From an uncultured Oscillospiraceae bacterium (GTDB taxonomy: Bacteria > Bacillota > Clostridia > Oscillospirales > Acutalibacteraceae), in contig URJZ01000003.1 of assembly GCA_900548305.1 (NCBI GenBank), forward strand, positions 1-64,000: 64,000 nucleotides of DNA, read 5' to 3'. The notes under the pieces are model-generated. The model saw only the letters and a list, made by a program, of their open reading frames with translations, searched no databases and was not told the origin of the DNA. The position numbers were made by a program, and so were the translations under genes. Numbering within the stretch: position 1 is the first letter of the stretch; the number at the start of each line of letters is the position of its first letter. Below, piece after piece: positions 43,694 through 53,127 of the stretch.

Positions 43694-45997
43694 ATGATGA
43701 TGTGTACACGTTGTAAAAAAAGACCTGCTGTTGTATTTGTCTCAGGTTCGACAGATGCGCAGCAAAGCCAAGGTTATTGCCTTGTTTGCGCAAAAGAGTT
43801 GGGCATTAAACCTGTTAATGATTTAATGGAAAAAATGGGTATCACGGAAGAAATGATGGAATCTATGGAATCTGAACTAAGCAGTTTGATGTCCATGGAT
43901 GGTGCTATGATGCCAATTGATGATGACGATGAGAATGGGGATGAAAATGGCTTCACACAAGGTGGTGCGGCTACGTTCCCATTCCTGAAAAATATATTCC
44001 AAGGCGCTAACGGAGAGGAAACAACAAAAGAGCAGGAAGAAACAGATACTTCCTCCAGAAAAACAGATGATAAGAAAAAGAAAAAACGCAAATATTTGAA
44101 CATGTACTGCACCAACTTAACAGGAAAAGCAAAAAATGGAGAGTTGGATGCTATTATTGGACGTGACAATGAAATTGCGCGTGTGATTCAAATTCTAAGC
44201 AGAAGAACAAAAAACAATCCTTGCTTAATTGGTGAGCCCGGCGTTGGTAAAACTGCCATTGCAGAGGGTCTTTCTATTCGTATTGCACAGGGAAATGTTC
44301 CTGCACGCCTAAAAAAGAAAGAAATTCATTTATTGGACTTAACTGCTTTAGTAGCAGGAACTCAATTCAGAGGACAATTTGAAAGCCGTATCAAAGGTTT
44401 GGTGGATGAGGTTAAAGCAGACGGAAATATCATTTTGTTTATCGATGAAGTGCATAATCTGGTAGGAACAGGTGATGCGGAAGGCTCCATGAATGCGGCC
44501 AATATTTTAAAACCAGCTCTTTCCCGTGGAGAAATTCAAGTCATTGGTGCTACTACATTTACAGAGTATCGAAAATATATTGAAAAAGATACTGCTTTGG
44601 AAAGACGTTTTCAGCCTGTAACAGTAGTAGAACCTTCCGTAGAGGATACCATCCATGTACTGTTGGGCATTAAATCTTATTATGAAAACTATCACAGGGT
44701 ACAACTTTCAGATGATATTATCAAACGTGCAGTTGTATTGTCAGAACGCTATATTACAGACCGTTTCTTGCCAGACAAAGCAATCGACTTAATGGACGAA
44801 TCTTGTGCCTGTGCAGCTTTGCGTAATGCTCCCATGGCAGAGTACGACACGGCTAAGTTTGAGTTGGAAAAATTAAGAGAACAGGAAGAAGAAATGACAG
44901 CAGACGGTGCTGAGCCGGATTATGAAAAACTGGCGGAAACACGCTGTGAAATTGCCCGTTTGGAAGAAAAGACAAAGTCTTTGGAACAAGATGCATTACA
45001 TTCTTCTGTTACGGAAGAAGACTTAGCTCATGTAATTGAGTTATGGACTGGTATTCCAGCAAGCCGTATTCAGGAGAGTGAACTGAAAAAACTTGCAGAT
45101 TTAGAGAATAAATTAAATTCTAAGGTAATTGGTCAAAATGAGGCAGTAGAAGCAGTGGCAGCTGCAATTAGAAGAAGTAAAGTGCAAATCAGTCCAAGAC
45201 GCAGACCGGCTTCTTTTATTTTTGTAGGGCCTACAGGCGTGGGAAAAACAGAATTGGTAAAAGTGTTATCTCATGAGTTGTTTGATACTCCTGACGCGCT
45301 TATTCGCTTGGATATGTCCGAATTTATGGAAAAACATTCTGTTTCCCGTATTATTGGTTCACCTCCAGGCTATGTTGGCTATGATGAAGCAGGCCAAATG
45401 ACAGAAAAAGTAAGAAGAAAGCCTTACTCTGTGATTTTATTTGACGAAATTGAGAAAGCGCATCCGGATGTTATGAATATTTTGCTTCAAATTTTAGACG
45501 AAGGCAAAATTACAGACGCGCATGGACGTGTAGTTAATTTTGAAAATACAATTATTGTTATGACTTCCAATGCAGGAAGTGAAAGAAAAGAATCTGCACT
45601 TGGTTTTGCAAAAAATGCAGTAGATGTAACTCGTGACAAGACCATGAAGGCGTTATCAGAATTTTTACGTCCTGAATTTTTAAGCCGTGTGGATGAAATT
45701 ATCATCTTCCACGAATTAACAGCAACAGATTTTCAGGCAATTGCACGCCTCATGATTGAGGAATATGTGGAATCTTTAAAAGAGCGTAGTATTACGCTAA
45801 AATATGATGATGCTGTGCTTAGTTGGTTGGCTGACCATGCAATTGGCGGTAAGAGCGGTGCACGTGATTTGAGAAACTTAATTCGCAAGAAGGTAGAGGA
45901 TCAAATTGCAGCATTGCTTGTAACACATTATGACCAACAGGTTACAGGTATTGTACTTACAGTCGAAAATGATGAGCTTAAATTGAATTCAATTTAA
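43694..45997 (+). CDS. ClpE-like AAA+ unfoldase (Clp ATP-binding subunit)
   Basis: 767 residues. The N-terminus is a four-cysteine zinc finger (CTRC and CLVC, cysteines 4, 7, 29, 32) as in ClpE, followed by an acidic/Gly linker and a Lys-rich patch; the double Clp-N repeat of ClpC is absent. Two AAA+ modules follow with Walker A GEPGVGKTAIAEG and GPTGVGKTELV, Walker B LFIDEVHNL and ILFDEIEKAH. The middle domain (about 390-440) is short. It would feed substrates to ClpP. No CtsR box is seen upstream. Confidence 0.9.
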   Translation: MMMCTRCKKRPAVVFVSGSTDAQQSQGYCLVCAKELGIKPVNDLMEKMGITEEMMESMESELSSLMSMDGAMMPIDDDDENGDENGFTQGGAATFPFLKNIFQGANGEETTKEQEETDTSSRKTDDKKKKKRKYLNMYCTNLTGKAKNGELDAIIGRDNEIARVIQILSRRTKNNPCLIGEPGVGKTAIAEGLSIRIAQGNVPARLKKKEIHLLDLTALVAGTQFRGQFESRIKGLVDEVKADGNIILFIDEVHNLVGTGDAEGSMNAANILKPALSRGEIQVIGATTFTEYRKYIEKDTALERRFQPVTVVEPSVEDTIHVLLGIKSYYENYHRVQLSDDIIKRAVVLSERYITDRFLPDKAIDLMDESCACAALRNAPMAEYDTAKFELEKLREQEEEMTADGAEPDYEKLAETRCEIARLEEKTKSLEQDALHSSVTEEDLAHVIELWTGIPASRIQESELKKLADLENKLNSKVIGQNEAVEAVAAAIRRSKVQISPRRRPASFIFVGPTGVGKTELVKVLSHELFDTPDALIRLDMSEFMEKHSVSRIIGSPPGYVGYDEAGQMTEKVRRKPYSVILFDEIEKAHPDVMNILLQILDEGKITDAHGRVVNFENTIIVMTSNAGSERKESALGFAKNAVDVTRDKTMKALSEFLRPEFLSRVDEIIIFHELTATDFQAIARLMIEEYVESLKERSITLKYDDAVLSWLADHAIGGKSGARDLRNLIRKKVEDQIAALLVTHYDQQVTGIVLTVENDELKLNSI

Positions 45998-46078
45998 GCT
46001 GAATAAAGTATTCACCATATGGTAATAATAGCTTTTAGAAAAATAATAAAAATATTGAAAAAATATTTTAAAAAGCTA

Positions 46079-46108
46079 TTGACAGACGACAATGTTATAT
46101 GCTATAAT
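46079..46108 (+). promoter_or_regulatory. Promoter of the tRNA cluster
   Basis: TTGACA (46079-46084), an 18-base spacer and TATAAT (46103-46108), 20 bases before tRNA-Gly. Confidence 0.85.
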
Positions 46109-46127
46109 TCATAACGTTGTCGAAAGT

Positions 46128-46201
46128 GCGGGTGTAGTTCAATGGTAGAACTCCAGCCTTCCAAGCTGGTCGCGTGGGTTCGATTCCCATCACCCGCTCC
46201 A
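46128..46201 (+). tRNA. tRNA-Gly (anticodon TCC)
   Basis: Complete cloverleaf with acceptor GCGGGTG / CACCCGC, discriminator T and encoded CCA. The anticodon loop CTTCCAA gives TCC. Confidence 0.97.
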
Positions 46202-46211
46202 CATTACAAAT

Positions 46212-46288
46212 GCGCTGATAGCTCAGCTGGATAGAGCAACTGCCTTCTAAGCAGTAGGCCAGGGGTTCGAATCCCTTTCAGCGCGCCA
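46212..46288 (+). tRNA. tRNA-Arg (anticodon TCT)
   Basis: Acceptor GCGCTGA / TCAGCGC with encoded CCA; the anticodon loop CTTCTAA gives TCT. Confidence 0.97.
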
Positions 46289-46291
46289 TAT

Positions 46292-46369
46292 GGTGGGTAT
46301 AGCTTAGTTGGTTAAAGCGCCAGTTTGTGGCACTGGAGACCGTCGGTTCGAATCCGACTATCCACCCCA
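46292..46369 (+). tRNA. tRNA-His (anticodon GTG)
   Basis: Acceptor GTGGGTA / TATCCAC with the extra G at -1 pairing a discriminator C, and encoded CCA. The anticodon loop TTGTGGC gives GTG. Confidence 0.97.
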
Positions 46370-46414
46370 TTTGTACATAACACAGAATATATTCTATACA
46401 TTCTGTGTATATAT

Positions 46415-46489
46415 TGGGCTGTCGCCAAGCGGTAAGGCAACGGACTTTGACTCCGTCATTCGTAGGTTCGAATCCTGCCAGCCCAGCCA
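46415..46489 (+). tRNA. tRNA-Gln (anticodon TTG)
   Basis: Acceptor TGGGCTG / CAGCCCA with encoded CCA; the anticodon loop CTTTGAC gives TTG. An inverted repeat, ACACAGAA / TTCTGTGT, lies in the spacer before it and may be a processing element. Confidence 0.96.
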
Positions 46490-46519
46490 AATATTCTGCC
46501 AAAAAGGCAGAAAATGTTG

Positions 46520-46548
46520 TTGACAAAAGCAGAAAAATCTGCTATTAT
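46520..46548 (+). promoter_or_regulatory. Separate promoter of tRNA-Lys
   Basis: TTGACA (46520-46525), 17 bases, TATTAT (46543-46548). A short hairpin, TTCTGCC / GGCAGAA, just before it could end the upstream tRNA transcript. Confidence 0.75.
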
Positions 46549-46571
46549 ATAAAAGTTGTCATGTTTATAAT

Positions 46572-46647
46572 GATCCATTAGCTCAGCCGGCAGAGCACCT
46601 GACTTTTAATCAGGGTGTCCGGAGTTCGAATCTCCGATGGATCACCA
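46572..46647 (+). tRNA. tRNA-Lys (anticodon TTT)
   Basis: Acceptor GATCCAT / ATGGATC with encoded CCA; the anticodon loop CTTTTAA gives TTT. Confidence 0.97.
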
Positions 46648-46650
46648 AAT

Positions 46651-46690
46651 AAGAACCTCGAATTTCTAGTAATAGAAGTTCGAGGTTCTT
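46651..46690 (+). terminator. Long hairpin after tRNA-Lys
   Basis: AAGAACCTCGAA and TTCGAGGTTCTT pair over 12 bp, and the stem continues inward (TTTCTA / TAGAAG) to a GTAA loop. No long T-run follows, so termination may be weak. Confidence 0.65.
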
Positions 46691-46819
46691 ATACTTCTGC
46701 AAGAGACTATAATATTTTAACGTTGACAATAAAAGATTGGTAAGATATGATTAAACAATATAAAAATAGGATTTTATCAATAAATGCGATAGAGTGTATG
46801 GAAAAAGAGGAAATATACC

Positions 46820-47761
46820 ATGAAGAAAATATCAGTTATAGTTCCATGCTATAATGAGCAGGAAGCAATTCCTTTCTTTTATGATGAAATAGTAAAAATT
46901 TCTAAAATCATGGAAAATCAAGCTGAATTTGAATACTTATTTATTAATGATGGCTCAAAAGATAAAACATTGGATGTTTTGAGAGAATTGGCAAAGAAAG
47001 ATGAACGCGTTAAGTATGTTTCTTTTTCAAAAAATTTTGGTAAAGAAGCTGCAATGTATGCAGGATTAGAAAAATCTTCAGGAGATTATATTGCGGTGAT
47101 GGATGTGGATTTACAGGATCCGCCGGAATTATTGGTTCAAATGTTTCAAGATTTGGAAAATGGAGAGTATGATTGTGTTGCTACGCGCCGTGTATCGCGA
47201 AAAGGGGAACCTCCAATTCGTTCTTTTTTTGCCAGATTATTTTATTCAATGATTAATAAAATATCAAAGACAGAAATTGTAGATGGCGCACGTGATTATA
47301 GATTAATGACACGCCAAATGGTAAATGCAATTCTTGAGGTAAAGGAGTATAATCGATTTTCTAAAGGTATTTTTAGCTGGGTAGGCTTTAACACAAAATG
47401 GTTAGAGTATGAAAATGTAGAGAGAAGGGCAGGAGAAACCAAATGGTCTTTCTGGAAGCTGTTAAAATATTCTCTTGATGGTATTGTAGCTTTTTCAACA
47501 GTGCCATTGTCCATCTCTTCTATTTTAGGATTATTGTTATGTTTTATCGCATTTGTATTAATTATTATAATTGTGATAAAAACATTAGCATTTGGAGATC
47601 CCGTTGCAGGTTATCCCTCTTTGATGTGTGTAATTCTGTTTGTAGGCGGTGTTCAGCTGTTTTGTATGGGAATATTGGGCAAATACTTATCTAAAACATA
47701 TTTGGAAACAAAGAAAAGGCCAATTTATCTGGTAAAGGAAGAAAATATAGATGAAAAGTAA
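46820..47761 (+). CDS. Family 2 glycosyltransferase, GtrB/dolichol-phosphate mannosyltransferase-like
   Basis: 313 residues. GT2 catalytic domain with VIVPCYNEQEAIPFFY, FINDGSKDKTL, the DxD-type motif VMDVDLQDPPELL and the C-terminal QMVNAI-to-KWSFWKL region, followed by two transmembrane helices (about 228-255 and 265-290). Such enzymes load a sugar on undecaprenyl phosphate for transfer outside the cell. The following YfhO-like membrane protein is a natural partner. Confidence 0.88.
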   Translation: MKKISVIVPCYNEQEAIPFFYDEIVKISKIMENQAEFEYLFINDGSKDKTLDVLRELAKKDERVKYVSFSKNFGKEAAMYAGLEKSSGDYIAVMDVDLQDPPELLVQMFQDLENGEYDCVATRRVSRKGEPPIRSFFARLFYSMINKISKTEIVDGARDYRLMTRQMVNAILEVKEYNRFSKGIFSWVGFNTKWLEYENVERRAGETKWSFWKLLKYSLDGIVAFSTVPLSISSILGLLLCFIAFVLIIIIVIKTLAFGDPVAGYPSLMCVILFVGGVQLFCMGILGKYLSKTYLETKKRPIYLVKEENIDEK

Positions 47762-47832
47762 TCATGAATTATGCTATTTTTATGCCAGAGAAAATTAATA
47801 TTCATGCATCTATTTTAGAGAATTCTATTGAT

Positions 47833-47866
47833 AAAGTGTTATAACTATATGCCTTTATAACACTTT
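47833..47866 (+). terminator. Hairpin between the glycosyltransferase and YfhO-like genes
   Basis: A perfect 12-bp stem, AAAGTGTTATAA / TTATAACACTTT, followed by GTATTTTAT. Probably a terminator, which would separate the two genes. Confidence 0.65.
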
Positions 47867-47917
47867 GTATTTTATGCCTTAGAAAATTGACATAAAACTT
47901 GGTTTAGGAAGTAGTTT

Positions 47918-50605
47918 ATGAAAAATTATTTTTGTCAACAGATAAATAAATTTGATACTTGGAGAAAACAAAGACCTGTTTTATCATTTTTACTTATATT
48001 TACGATATGTTTTTTACTGATATTTTTATCGATATATCTTGCGTTTTTTAGAAACAATTATAAAACCTTTTTAGGTCTGGGGGATGGTCCGGAACAACTT
48101 TATCCAGCATTATATTATTATGGAGATTGGTTGAAAAATTTATTTGGTAATTTAATTCATGGAACACTTCCCATGTGGTCATGGGATATTGGTTTGGGTT
48201 CCGATGTGATTACTACGTTAGGATATTATGTAGTAGGTGATCCTTTTGCTTTGTTAGCGGGTATTTGGCCACAAACTCAAATGGAACTGCTCTATAGTTT
48301 TATTATTATTGCAAAAATGTATTGTATGGGAGTTGCCTTTTTTGCTTATGTTCATTATTTAAAAAGAGGATGGTTTGAAAGCTTATTAGGTAGCTTACTA
48401 TACACATTTAGCGGATTTGTAGTAGTATTTGTCATTCCTATGAGCCTTTTTGGTACGGCAATTATTTATTTACCCTTGCTATTGTTAGGGGCAGAAAAAA
48501 TCTTTCGTAAAGAAAAGCCTCATTTTTTTGTAGTAATGAGTTTTTTGAGTGTTCTAAATAATTTCTATATGTTATATATGTTGGTACTATTGGTTGTAAT
48601 CTATGGAATCATACGCTATTTATTTGTATATCGTTCCACGGTAAAAGCTTTTCTTGTAACAATAGGAAAATGTGTTGGCTTTTTTTCAATAGGCACATGT
48701 ATGGGAGCGTTTTTGTTTTTACCAATGATAAAAGGGTTTCTATCAAGCTGCCGAGGGGGAATCAGTTCTTTATCGGATGCAGGTTTATTTTATCCTTTGG
48801 ATTACTACAAAATATTTTTTACAGAGTTTGCAATTCCTGGAAAAGGAACAGAAACAGGAACTTTTTATACAGCTTTGTCTTTTGCGGCAATCAGCTTTTT
48901 TGCTCTGATTATTCTATTTATTACACGAGATAAAAAGTATTGGCAGTTACGAGTCGGTTTTATTGTATTGTCAGCAGTGATGCTCATTCCCATAGGTGGA
49001 AGTATTTTTAATGGTTTCGGATATCCAGTAAATAGGTGGATGTTTGGATATGCATTTTTAATTTCGTTGATTACGGTAATAGTATTACCTAAATTATATC
49101 AGTTGTCTAAAGCCAAAGCAGGAATATTGGCAGGCTGTATGGTTGCTTATATAGGGTTATGTTTATTGCTGCAAGGTTTAGAAAATATTTATGTTTACAT
49201 GGGTTTTGGCTTTATGTTAGTGGTGCTATCCATATTATTTTTCTTTGGAAAAACACAATATGTCCGCTTTACAAAGTCTGCACTATTAGTAGTTACATGT
49301 ATGTATCTTGGTTTAAATGGTTTTGTTGTGTATGACAGGCATTTTTTAGGCTTGTCTAATGAATATAGCAGTTTAGATACTGTTAAATATAGTTATGATA
49401 CTGGAGTAGGAAAAACAGCGTCACAGTTGTCGGATGAAAGCAATTTTTATCGTACAACAGCCGATGGACGGATTAATGCTTCCATGGTTACTCCTTTCCA
49501 TAGTCTTACCAGTTATTGGAGTTTACAAGATAAGGATACTTATAATTTTTATGTGGACCAAAATATAGGTCTTCATTTTGTACACTATTTTAGCGGTTTT
49601 GGAAATGATCCGTATTTAAATACTTTAGTGGGAACCAGATATCAAGTAAGCTCAAATATTGCACCAATATTTGGGTTCAGGAAAGTGGAAACTCCGGAAG
49701 GAGGTTCCGGCGCTGTATATGAAAATCAATGTGCATTGCCATTAGGATTTACATACGATAATATTATGTATCGTTCAGAATACGATAAACTCAATACAAT
49801 GGAGAAAAAGAATATATTGTTATCTTCTTTGGTATTAGAGGATAAGGCATCATCAAATGGTTTAACTGAACAATTTGCTTCAAATATTATTAATCTACCA
49901 GAAACGGAGTATATTTTTGAAGAATCAAACGAAAATACTGTAATTTCAGATCATAAAATTACAGTAGGTGAAAATGGAGAAGTTCTGCTAAATGTAAATA
50001 TTCCGAAAGGAAAAATGATATACGTCCAATTTAAAAACTTATATTTAGATAGTACCAGATGGGTTACCGTTATTAACGGAGAACAGGAGTCAAGATTCCA
50101 TTATTTAAATCCGGATTGGTTATATTATTACGGTAATCATGATTACTTGGTTTCTCTGGGAGAAGCAATGGAAGATGTTATGCAAATAAAAATTGCAATG
50201 GGTTCAGGAACCATGACTTTTGATGATATCAATGTATATGCAATTGATATGAACGAAGAATATCTCCCTAATGTACAGGCGCGTGCCCAGGATAAGTTTG
50301 AGTCATTAACAGTAGAGGATACAAAAGTAGAAGGCGATATAACTGTTGATCAAAATAAAATGTTGTTCTTTAGTATTCCATACAGTGAAGGTTGGTCTGC
50401 CACAGTGAATGGAAAAACTGTGGATGTGCAAAAGGCTAATATTGGCTTTATGGCAGTACCAATTACAGAAGGCGAAAATCATGTAGTATTGAAGTACAGA
50501 ACACCATGGTTACTTCCGGGAATACTAGTTTCGTGTGTAACGTTTATTACTTATATTACCATTGTTATTGTGCTGAGAGTTAGACGCAAGAATAAATTAA
50601 AATAA
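47918..50605 (+). CDS. YfhO-family multi-spanning membrane protein
   Basis: This 895-residue protein has about 12 predicted helices in the first 480 residues, an early loop with FLGLGDGPEQLYPALYYYGDWLKN containing the acidic motif expected of GT-C glycosyltransferases, a large outer domain (about 490-860), and a final helix near the C-terminus. YfhO family members glycosylate lipoteichoic acid or other envelope polymers using undecaprenyl-linked sugar, which fits the GtrB-like neighbour. Donor and acceptor are unknown. Composition is more AT-rich than neighbours, visible in many TTT and ATA codons. Confidence 0.82.
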   Translation: MKNYFCQQINKFDTWRKQRPVLSFLLIFTICFLLIFLSIYLAFFRNNYKTFLGLGDGPEQLYPALYYYGDWLKNLFGNLIHGTLPMWSWDIGLGSDVITTLGYYVVGDPFALLAGIWPQTQMELLYSFIIIAKMYCMGVAFFAYVHYLKRGWFESLLGSLLYTFSGFVVVFVIPMSLFGTAIIYLPLLLLGAEKIFRKEKPHFFVVMSFLSVLNNFYMLYMLVLLVVIYGIIRYLFVYRSTVKAFLVTIGKCVGFFSIGTCMGAFLFLPMIKGFLSSCRGGISSLSDAGLFYPLDYYKIFFTEFAIPGKGTETGTFYTALSFAAISFFALIILFITRDKKYWQLRVGFIVLSAVMLIPIGGSIFNGFGYPVNRWMFGYAFLISLITVIVLPKLYQLSKAKAGILAGCMVAYIGLCLLLQGLENIYVYMGFGFMLVVLSILFFFGKTQYVRFTKSALLVVTCMYLGLNGFVVYDRHFLGLSNEYSSLDTVKYSYDTGVGKTASQLSDESNFYRTTADGRINASMVTPFHSLTSYWSLQDKDTYNFYVDQNIGLHFVHYFSGFGNDPYLNTLVGTRYQVSSNIAPIFGFRKVETPEGGSGAVYENQCALPLGFTYDNIMYRSEYDKLNTMEKKNILLSSLVLEDKASSNGLTEQFASNIINLPETEYIFEESNENTVISDHKITVGENGEVLLNVNIPKGKMIYVQFKNLYLDSTRWVTVINGEQESRFHYLNPDWLYYYGNHDYLVSLGEAMEDVMQIKIAMGSGTMTFDDINVYAIDMNEEYLPNVQARAQDKFESLTVEDTKVEGDITVDQNKMLFFSIPYSEGWSATVNGKTVDVQKANIGFMAVPITEGENHVVLKYRTPWLLPGILVSCVTFITYITIVIVLRVRRKNKLK

Positions 50606-50631
50606 TAAAAGCCCCTATAGGGGGCTTTTAT
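50606..50631 (+). terminator. Terminator after the YfhO-like gene
   Basis: TAAAAGCCCC and GGGGCTTTTA form a 10-bp stem with a TATAG loop; the T-run is part of the stem. Confidence 0.8.
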
Positions 50632-50720
50632 TCATAGTACTTTAAATGATATTGGAATATCATTATTGGTGACAAAAATGTAAAAAATAAATAAAAGTAG
50701 ATAACAGTGTTAATTTGATA

Positions 50721-50749
50721 TTGACAACGCCGTAATATTAGGTAAGATA
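50721..50749 (+). promoter_or_regulatory. Candidate promoter of cfa
   Basis: TTGACA (50721-50726) and AAGATA (50744-50749), 17 bases apart, about 85 bases before the gene. The -10 is imperfect. Confidence 0.5.
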
Positions 50750-50831
50750 TAAAGATAGTATATATTTTCATGTGTCTGTGATAAAAATGTTTCTTTATGT
50801 ATGTAAATAGGAAAAAGGAGTATTCAAAACT

Positions 50832-52016
50832 ATGGCTTTTGATAAAATGATTGTAAAAAAACTACTGAAAAAATTTGATGATGTACCATTTGTAGTAAAA
50901 TTTCCAGATGGTGAAGAATTTAAAGTGGGTGAGGGAGAACCTCAAGCTATTATTCGAGCAAACGGTGCAATTGATATGGGTGCAGTGATGAAGAGCCCAT
51001 CACTGGCTTTGGGTGAAGCCTATATGGATAAAACGCTGGAATTGGAAAAAGGAAATTTATTTGAAATTTTAAATATGGTACTTTCAAAATTAGAAGATTT
51101 TGCAAGTGATTTCAGCGGTCTAACCAAAATTATGAAAACATCTACTTCCAAAAAGAATCAGAAGCAAGAAATTGCAACCCATTATGATATTGGCAATGAA
51201 TTCTTTGAATTGTGGTTAGATGAAACCATGAGTTATTCTTGCGGTTATTTCAAGCATGAGACTGATACTCTTTATGATGCGCAGGTAAATAAAGTAGAAC
51301 ATATTTTAAAGAAACTAAACTTAAAAGAAGGTCAAACTCTTTTGGATATTGGATGTGGCTGGGGTTACCTATTAATTGCAGCGGCTAAAAAATATCATGT
51401 AAAAGGTGTTGGCATTACCTTAAGTGAAGAACAATATAAAAAAGGACAGGAACGTATTAAGGCAGAGGGTCTGGAAGGACAAGTTGAAATTCGACTGATG
51501 GATTATCGTGACCTTGAAAAGTCAGGCATGACATTTGACCGTATTGTAAGCGTAGGTATGCTGGAACACGTTAGCCGTGATAATTATCCTTTGTTCTTTA
51601 AAAATATTGATAAAGTTTTAAATAAAAAAGGCATGGTTTTGCTGCATTATATCAGTGGCAGACAAGAACATGACGGTGATCCTTGGATTAAAAAATACAT
51701 TTTCCCAGGTGGTATCATTCCAAGTTTAAGAGAAATTATTTATTTAATCGGCGAGTATAACTACTACACACTAGATGTGGAAAGTTTAAGACGCCATTAT
51801 GAAAAAACATTGTTGGAGTGGTCCAAAAACTATGCTGCAAAGCGTGACACAATAGATTCTATGTTCGAAGAACGTTTCGTAAGAATGTGGGAATTATATT
51901 TGGTGTCATGTGCTTCTGTATTCCACAACGGAATTTGTGACATTCATCAAATTTTATTTACCAAAGGCGTAGATAATGATTTACCAATGACCAGAAGTTA
52001 TTTGTACGAAGATTAA
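50832..52016 (+). CDS. cfa: Cyclopropane-fatty-acyl-phospholipid synthase
   Basis: 394 residues. Cfa transfers a methylene group from SAM to membrane unsaturated fatty acids, changing membrane fluidity and acid tolerance. The SAM motif LLDIGCGWGYLLIAAAKKY, the active-site region HYDIGNEFFELWLDETMSYSCGYF and HVSRDNYPLFFKNI are typical. It has its own promoter and terminator and seems monocistronic. Confidence 0.94.
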   Translation: MAFDKMIVKKLLKKFDDVPFVVKFPDGEEFKVGEGEPQAIIRANGAIDMGAVMKSPSLALGEAYMDKTLELEKGNLFEILNMVLSKLEDFASDFSGLTKIMKTSTSKKNQKQEIATHYDIGNEFFELWLDETMSYSCGYFKHETDTLYDAQVNKVEHILKKLNLKEGQTLLDIGCGWGYLLIAAAKKYHVKGVGITLSEEQYKKGQERIKAEGLEGQVEIRLMDYRDLEKSGMTFDRIVSVGMLEHVSRDNYPLFFKNIDKVLNKKGMVLLHYISGRQEHDGDPWIKKYIFPGGIIPSLREIIYLIGEYNYYTLDVESLRRHYEKTLLEWSKNYAAKRDTIDSMFEERFVRMWELYLVSCASVFHNGICDIHQILFTKGVDNDLPMTRSYLYED

Positions 52017-52026
52017 TATACCATCA

Positions 52027-52058
52027 AAACACCACGCAGGGACTACTGTGTGGTGTTT
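52027..52058 (+). terminator. Terminator after cfa
   Basis: AAACACCACGCAG pairs with CTGTGTGGTGTTT (one G-U pair) and is followed by ATTTTATT. Confidence 0.85.
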
Positions 52059-52161
52059 ATTTTATTATCATAGGTTATACTATTGGGAGCGTATCCATTG
52101 ATTTTATATTGTGATTGTTGTATCATTAATATATATTTATCCACTGAAAGGGGATTTATTG

Positions 52162-52959
52162 TTGAAACATAAAGCGCTACTTCTTTTGTGTACCATTTTG
52201 GCAGCAGGTACAGTTATGTATGGATGCGGTGCGCAGAATGCGAATACAGCATCTTCTGATGTAAGTGAACCTGCATCACAGGCAGAGTCTCAAGCTTCTT
52301 CTGAAGTTTCCAGTGAAGTTCCCAAACAGCCTGTAAATGATAATATTACATTAACAGACACAACATATGAAACTGAACATATAAAATTGGTTTATCCTAC
52401 TGTGGCTCAAATGGATGATGCTTCTGTAGAAGAAAGAGTAAATCAACTGATTCAAACGGGCAATCAATTGGGGCCAAAACAATACAGTGATACTGCCAAT
52501 TTAGAAGGAACTGTTGAAGTTACTTTTTTAGATGGTGAAACCCTGTCTCTGATTTATCACTGGACGCTGACCAATCCGGAAGAGAATGCGGGCTATCCTG
52601 CAACGTATTTGCATAGTTTGGTCATTGATTTAAAAACAGGAGACCAAAAATATTTTAATGATTATGCGTCAGTACACCAAGTTTTTTATCAGTTAAAGTA
52701 TGGATTGTATCAAATTGTAACAGATGACAGTGCATCTGATGCCACAGCGCGTGTTACAGTACAAAGTTTATTAAGAAACGGAACTGTTTCTACAGATAAG
52801 TTGGCAACAGCAGACTATCCTCTTTCAGAAGTATTTCCTCCATCTTTATTTGGTTATGTCACCCAAGAAAGAATCGGTTTGATTATCCCGGCTTCTGATC
52901 ATATAGGGGGTTCTATTCGCGTGGAATTTGATAGAAAAGATGTTGCGAAAACAGCATAG
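52162..52959 (+). CDS. Secreted lipoprotein, RsiV/DUF3298-like
   Basis: This 265-residue protein begins with a signal peptide ending in a lipobox (AAGTVMYGC, cysteine about residue 22), then a Ser/Ala/Glu-rich spacer. The body (about 55-260) shows the DUF4163/DUF3298 pattern: ITLTDTTYETEHIKLVYPTV, LHSLVIDLKTGDQKYFNDY and SEVFPPSLFGY. Such domains occur in surface lipoproteins and anti-sigma factors of the RsiV type, but here no sigma gene is adjacent. TTG at 52162 is chosen by its AAAGGGG site. Function unknown. Confidence 0.7.
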   Translation: MKHKALLLLCTILAAGTVMYGCGAQNANTASSDVSEPASQAESQASSEVSSEVPKQPVNDNITLTDTTYETEHIKLVYPTVAQMDDASVEERVNQLIQTGNQLGPKQYSDTANLEGTVEVTFLDGETLSLIYHWTLTNPEENAGYPATYLHSLVIDLKTGDQKYFNDYASVHQVFYQLKYGLYQIVTDDSASDATARVTVQSLLRNGTVSTDKLATADYPLSEVFPPSLFGYVTQERIGLIIPASDHIGGSIRVEFDRKDVAKTA

Positions 52960-52963
52960 TAAT

Positions 52964-52995
52964 ATAGCCCCTTGAAAGGGGTTATGTTTATTTTT
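52964..52995 (+). terminator. Terminator after the lipoprotein gene
   Basis: ATAGCCCCT pairs with AGGGGTTAT, followed by GTTTATTTTT. Confidence 0.75.
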
Positions 52996-53041
52996 ACAGT
53001 AAATACATAAAAATAAATTGACACAACTTTAGATATATTTC

Positions 53042-53070
53042 TTGACATTGATAAAATAGTATGCTATTAT
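53042..53070 (+). promoter_or_regulatory. Strong promoter upstream of the ABC/YgbA/DUF454 operon
   Basis: TTGACA (53042-53047), a 17-base spacer and TATTAT (53065-53070). It is 180 bases before the first gene, so its transcript has a long leader. Confidence 0.75.
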
Positions 53071-53127
53071 TTTTGCACAAAGTTCTTATTGATTGGTAGA
53101 ATGCACTATTTATAAAAATAATTGTTT

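Noticed and set aside
46027..46080. Terminator after the Clp ATPase gene
   Set aside because: AATAGCTTTT and AAAAGCTATT are complementary, but the loop is over 30 bases and the right arm overlaps the tRNA promoter -35; too weak to annotate.
46308..46523. Protein-coding frames across the tRNA cluster
   Set aside because: They read through tRNA-His and tRNA-Gln; the tRNA cloverleafs explain the sequence.
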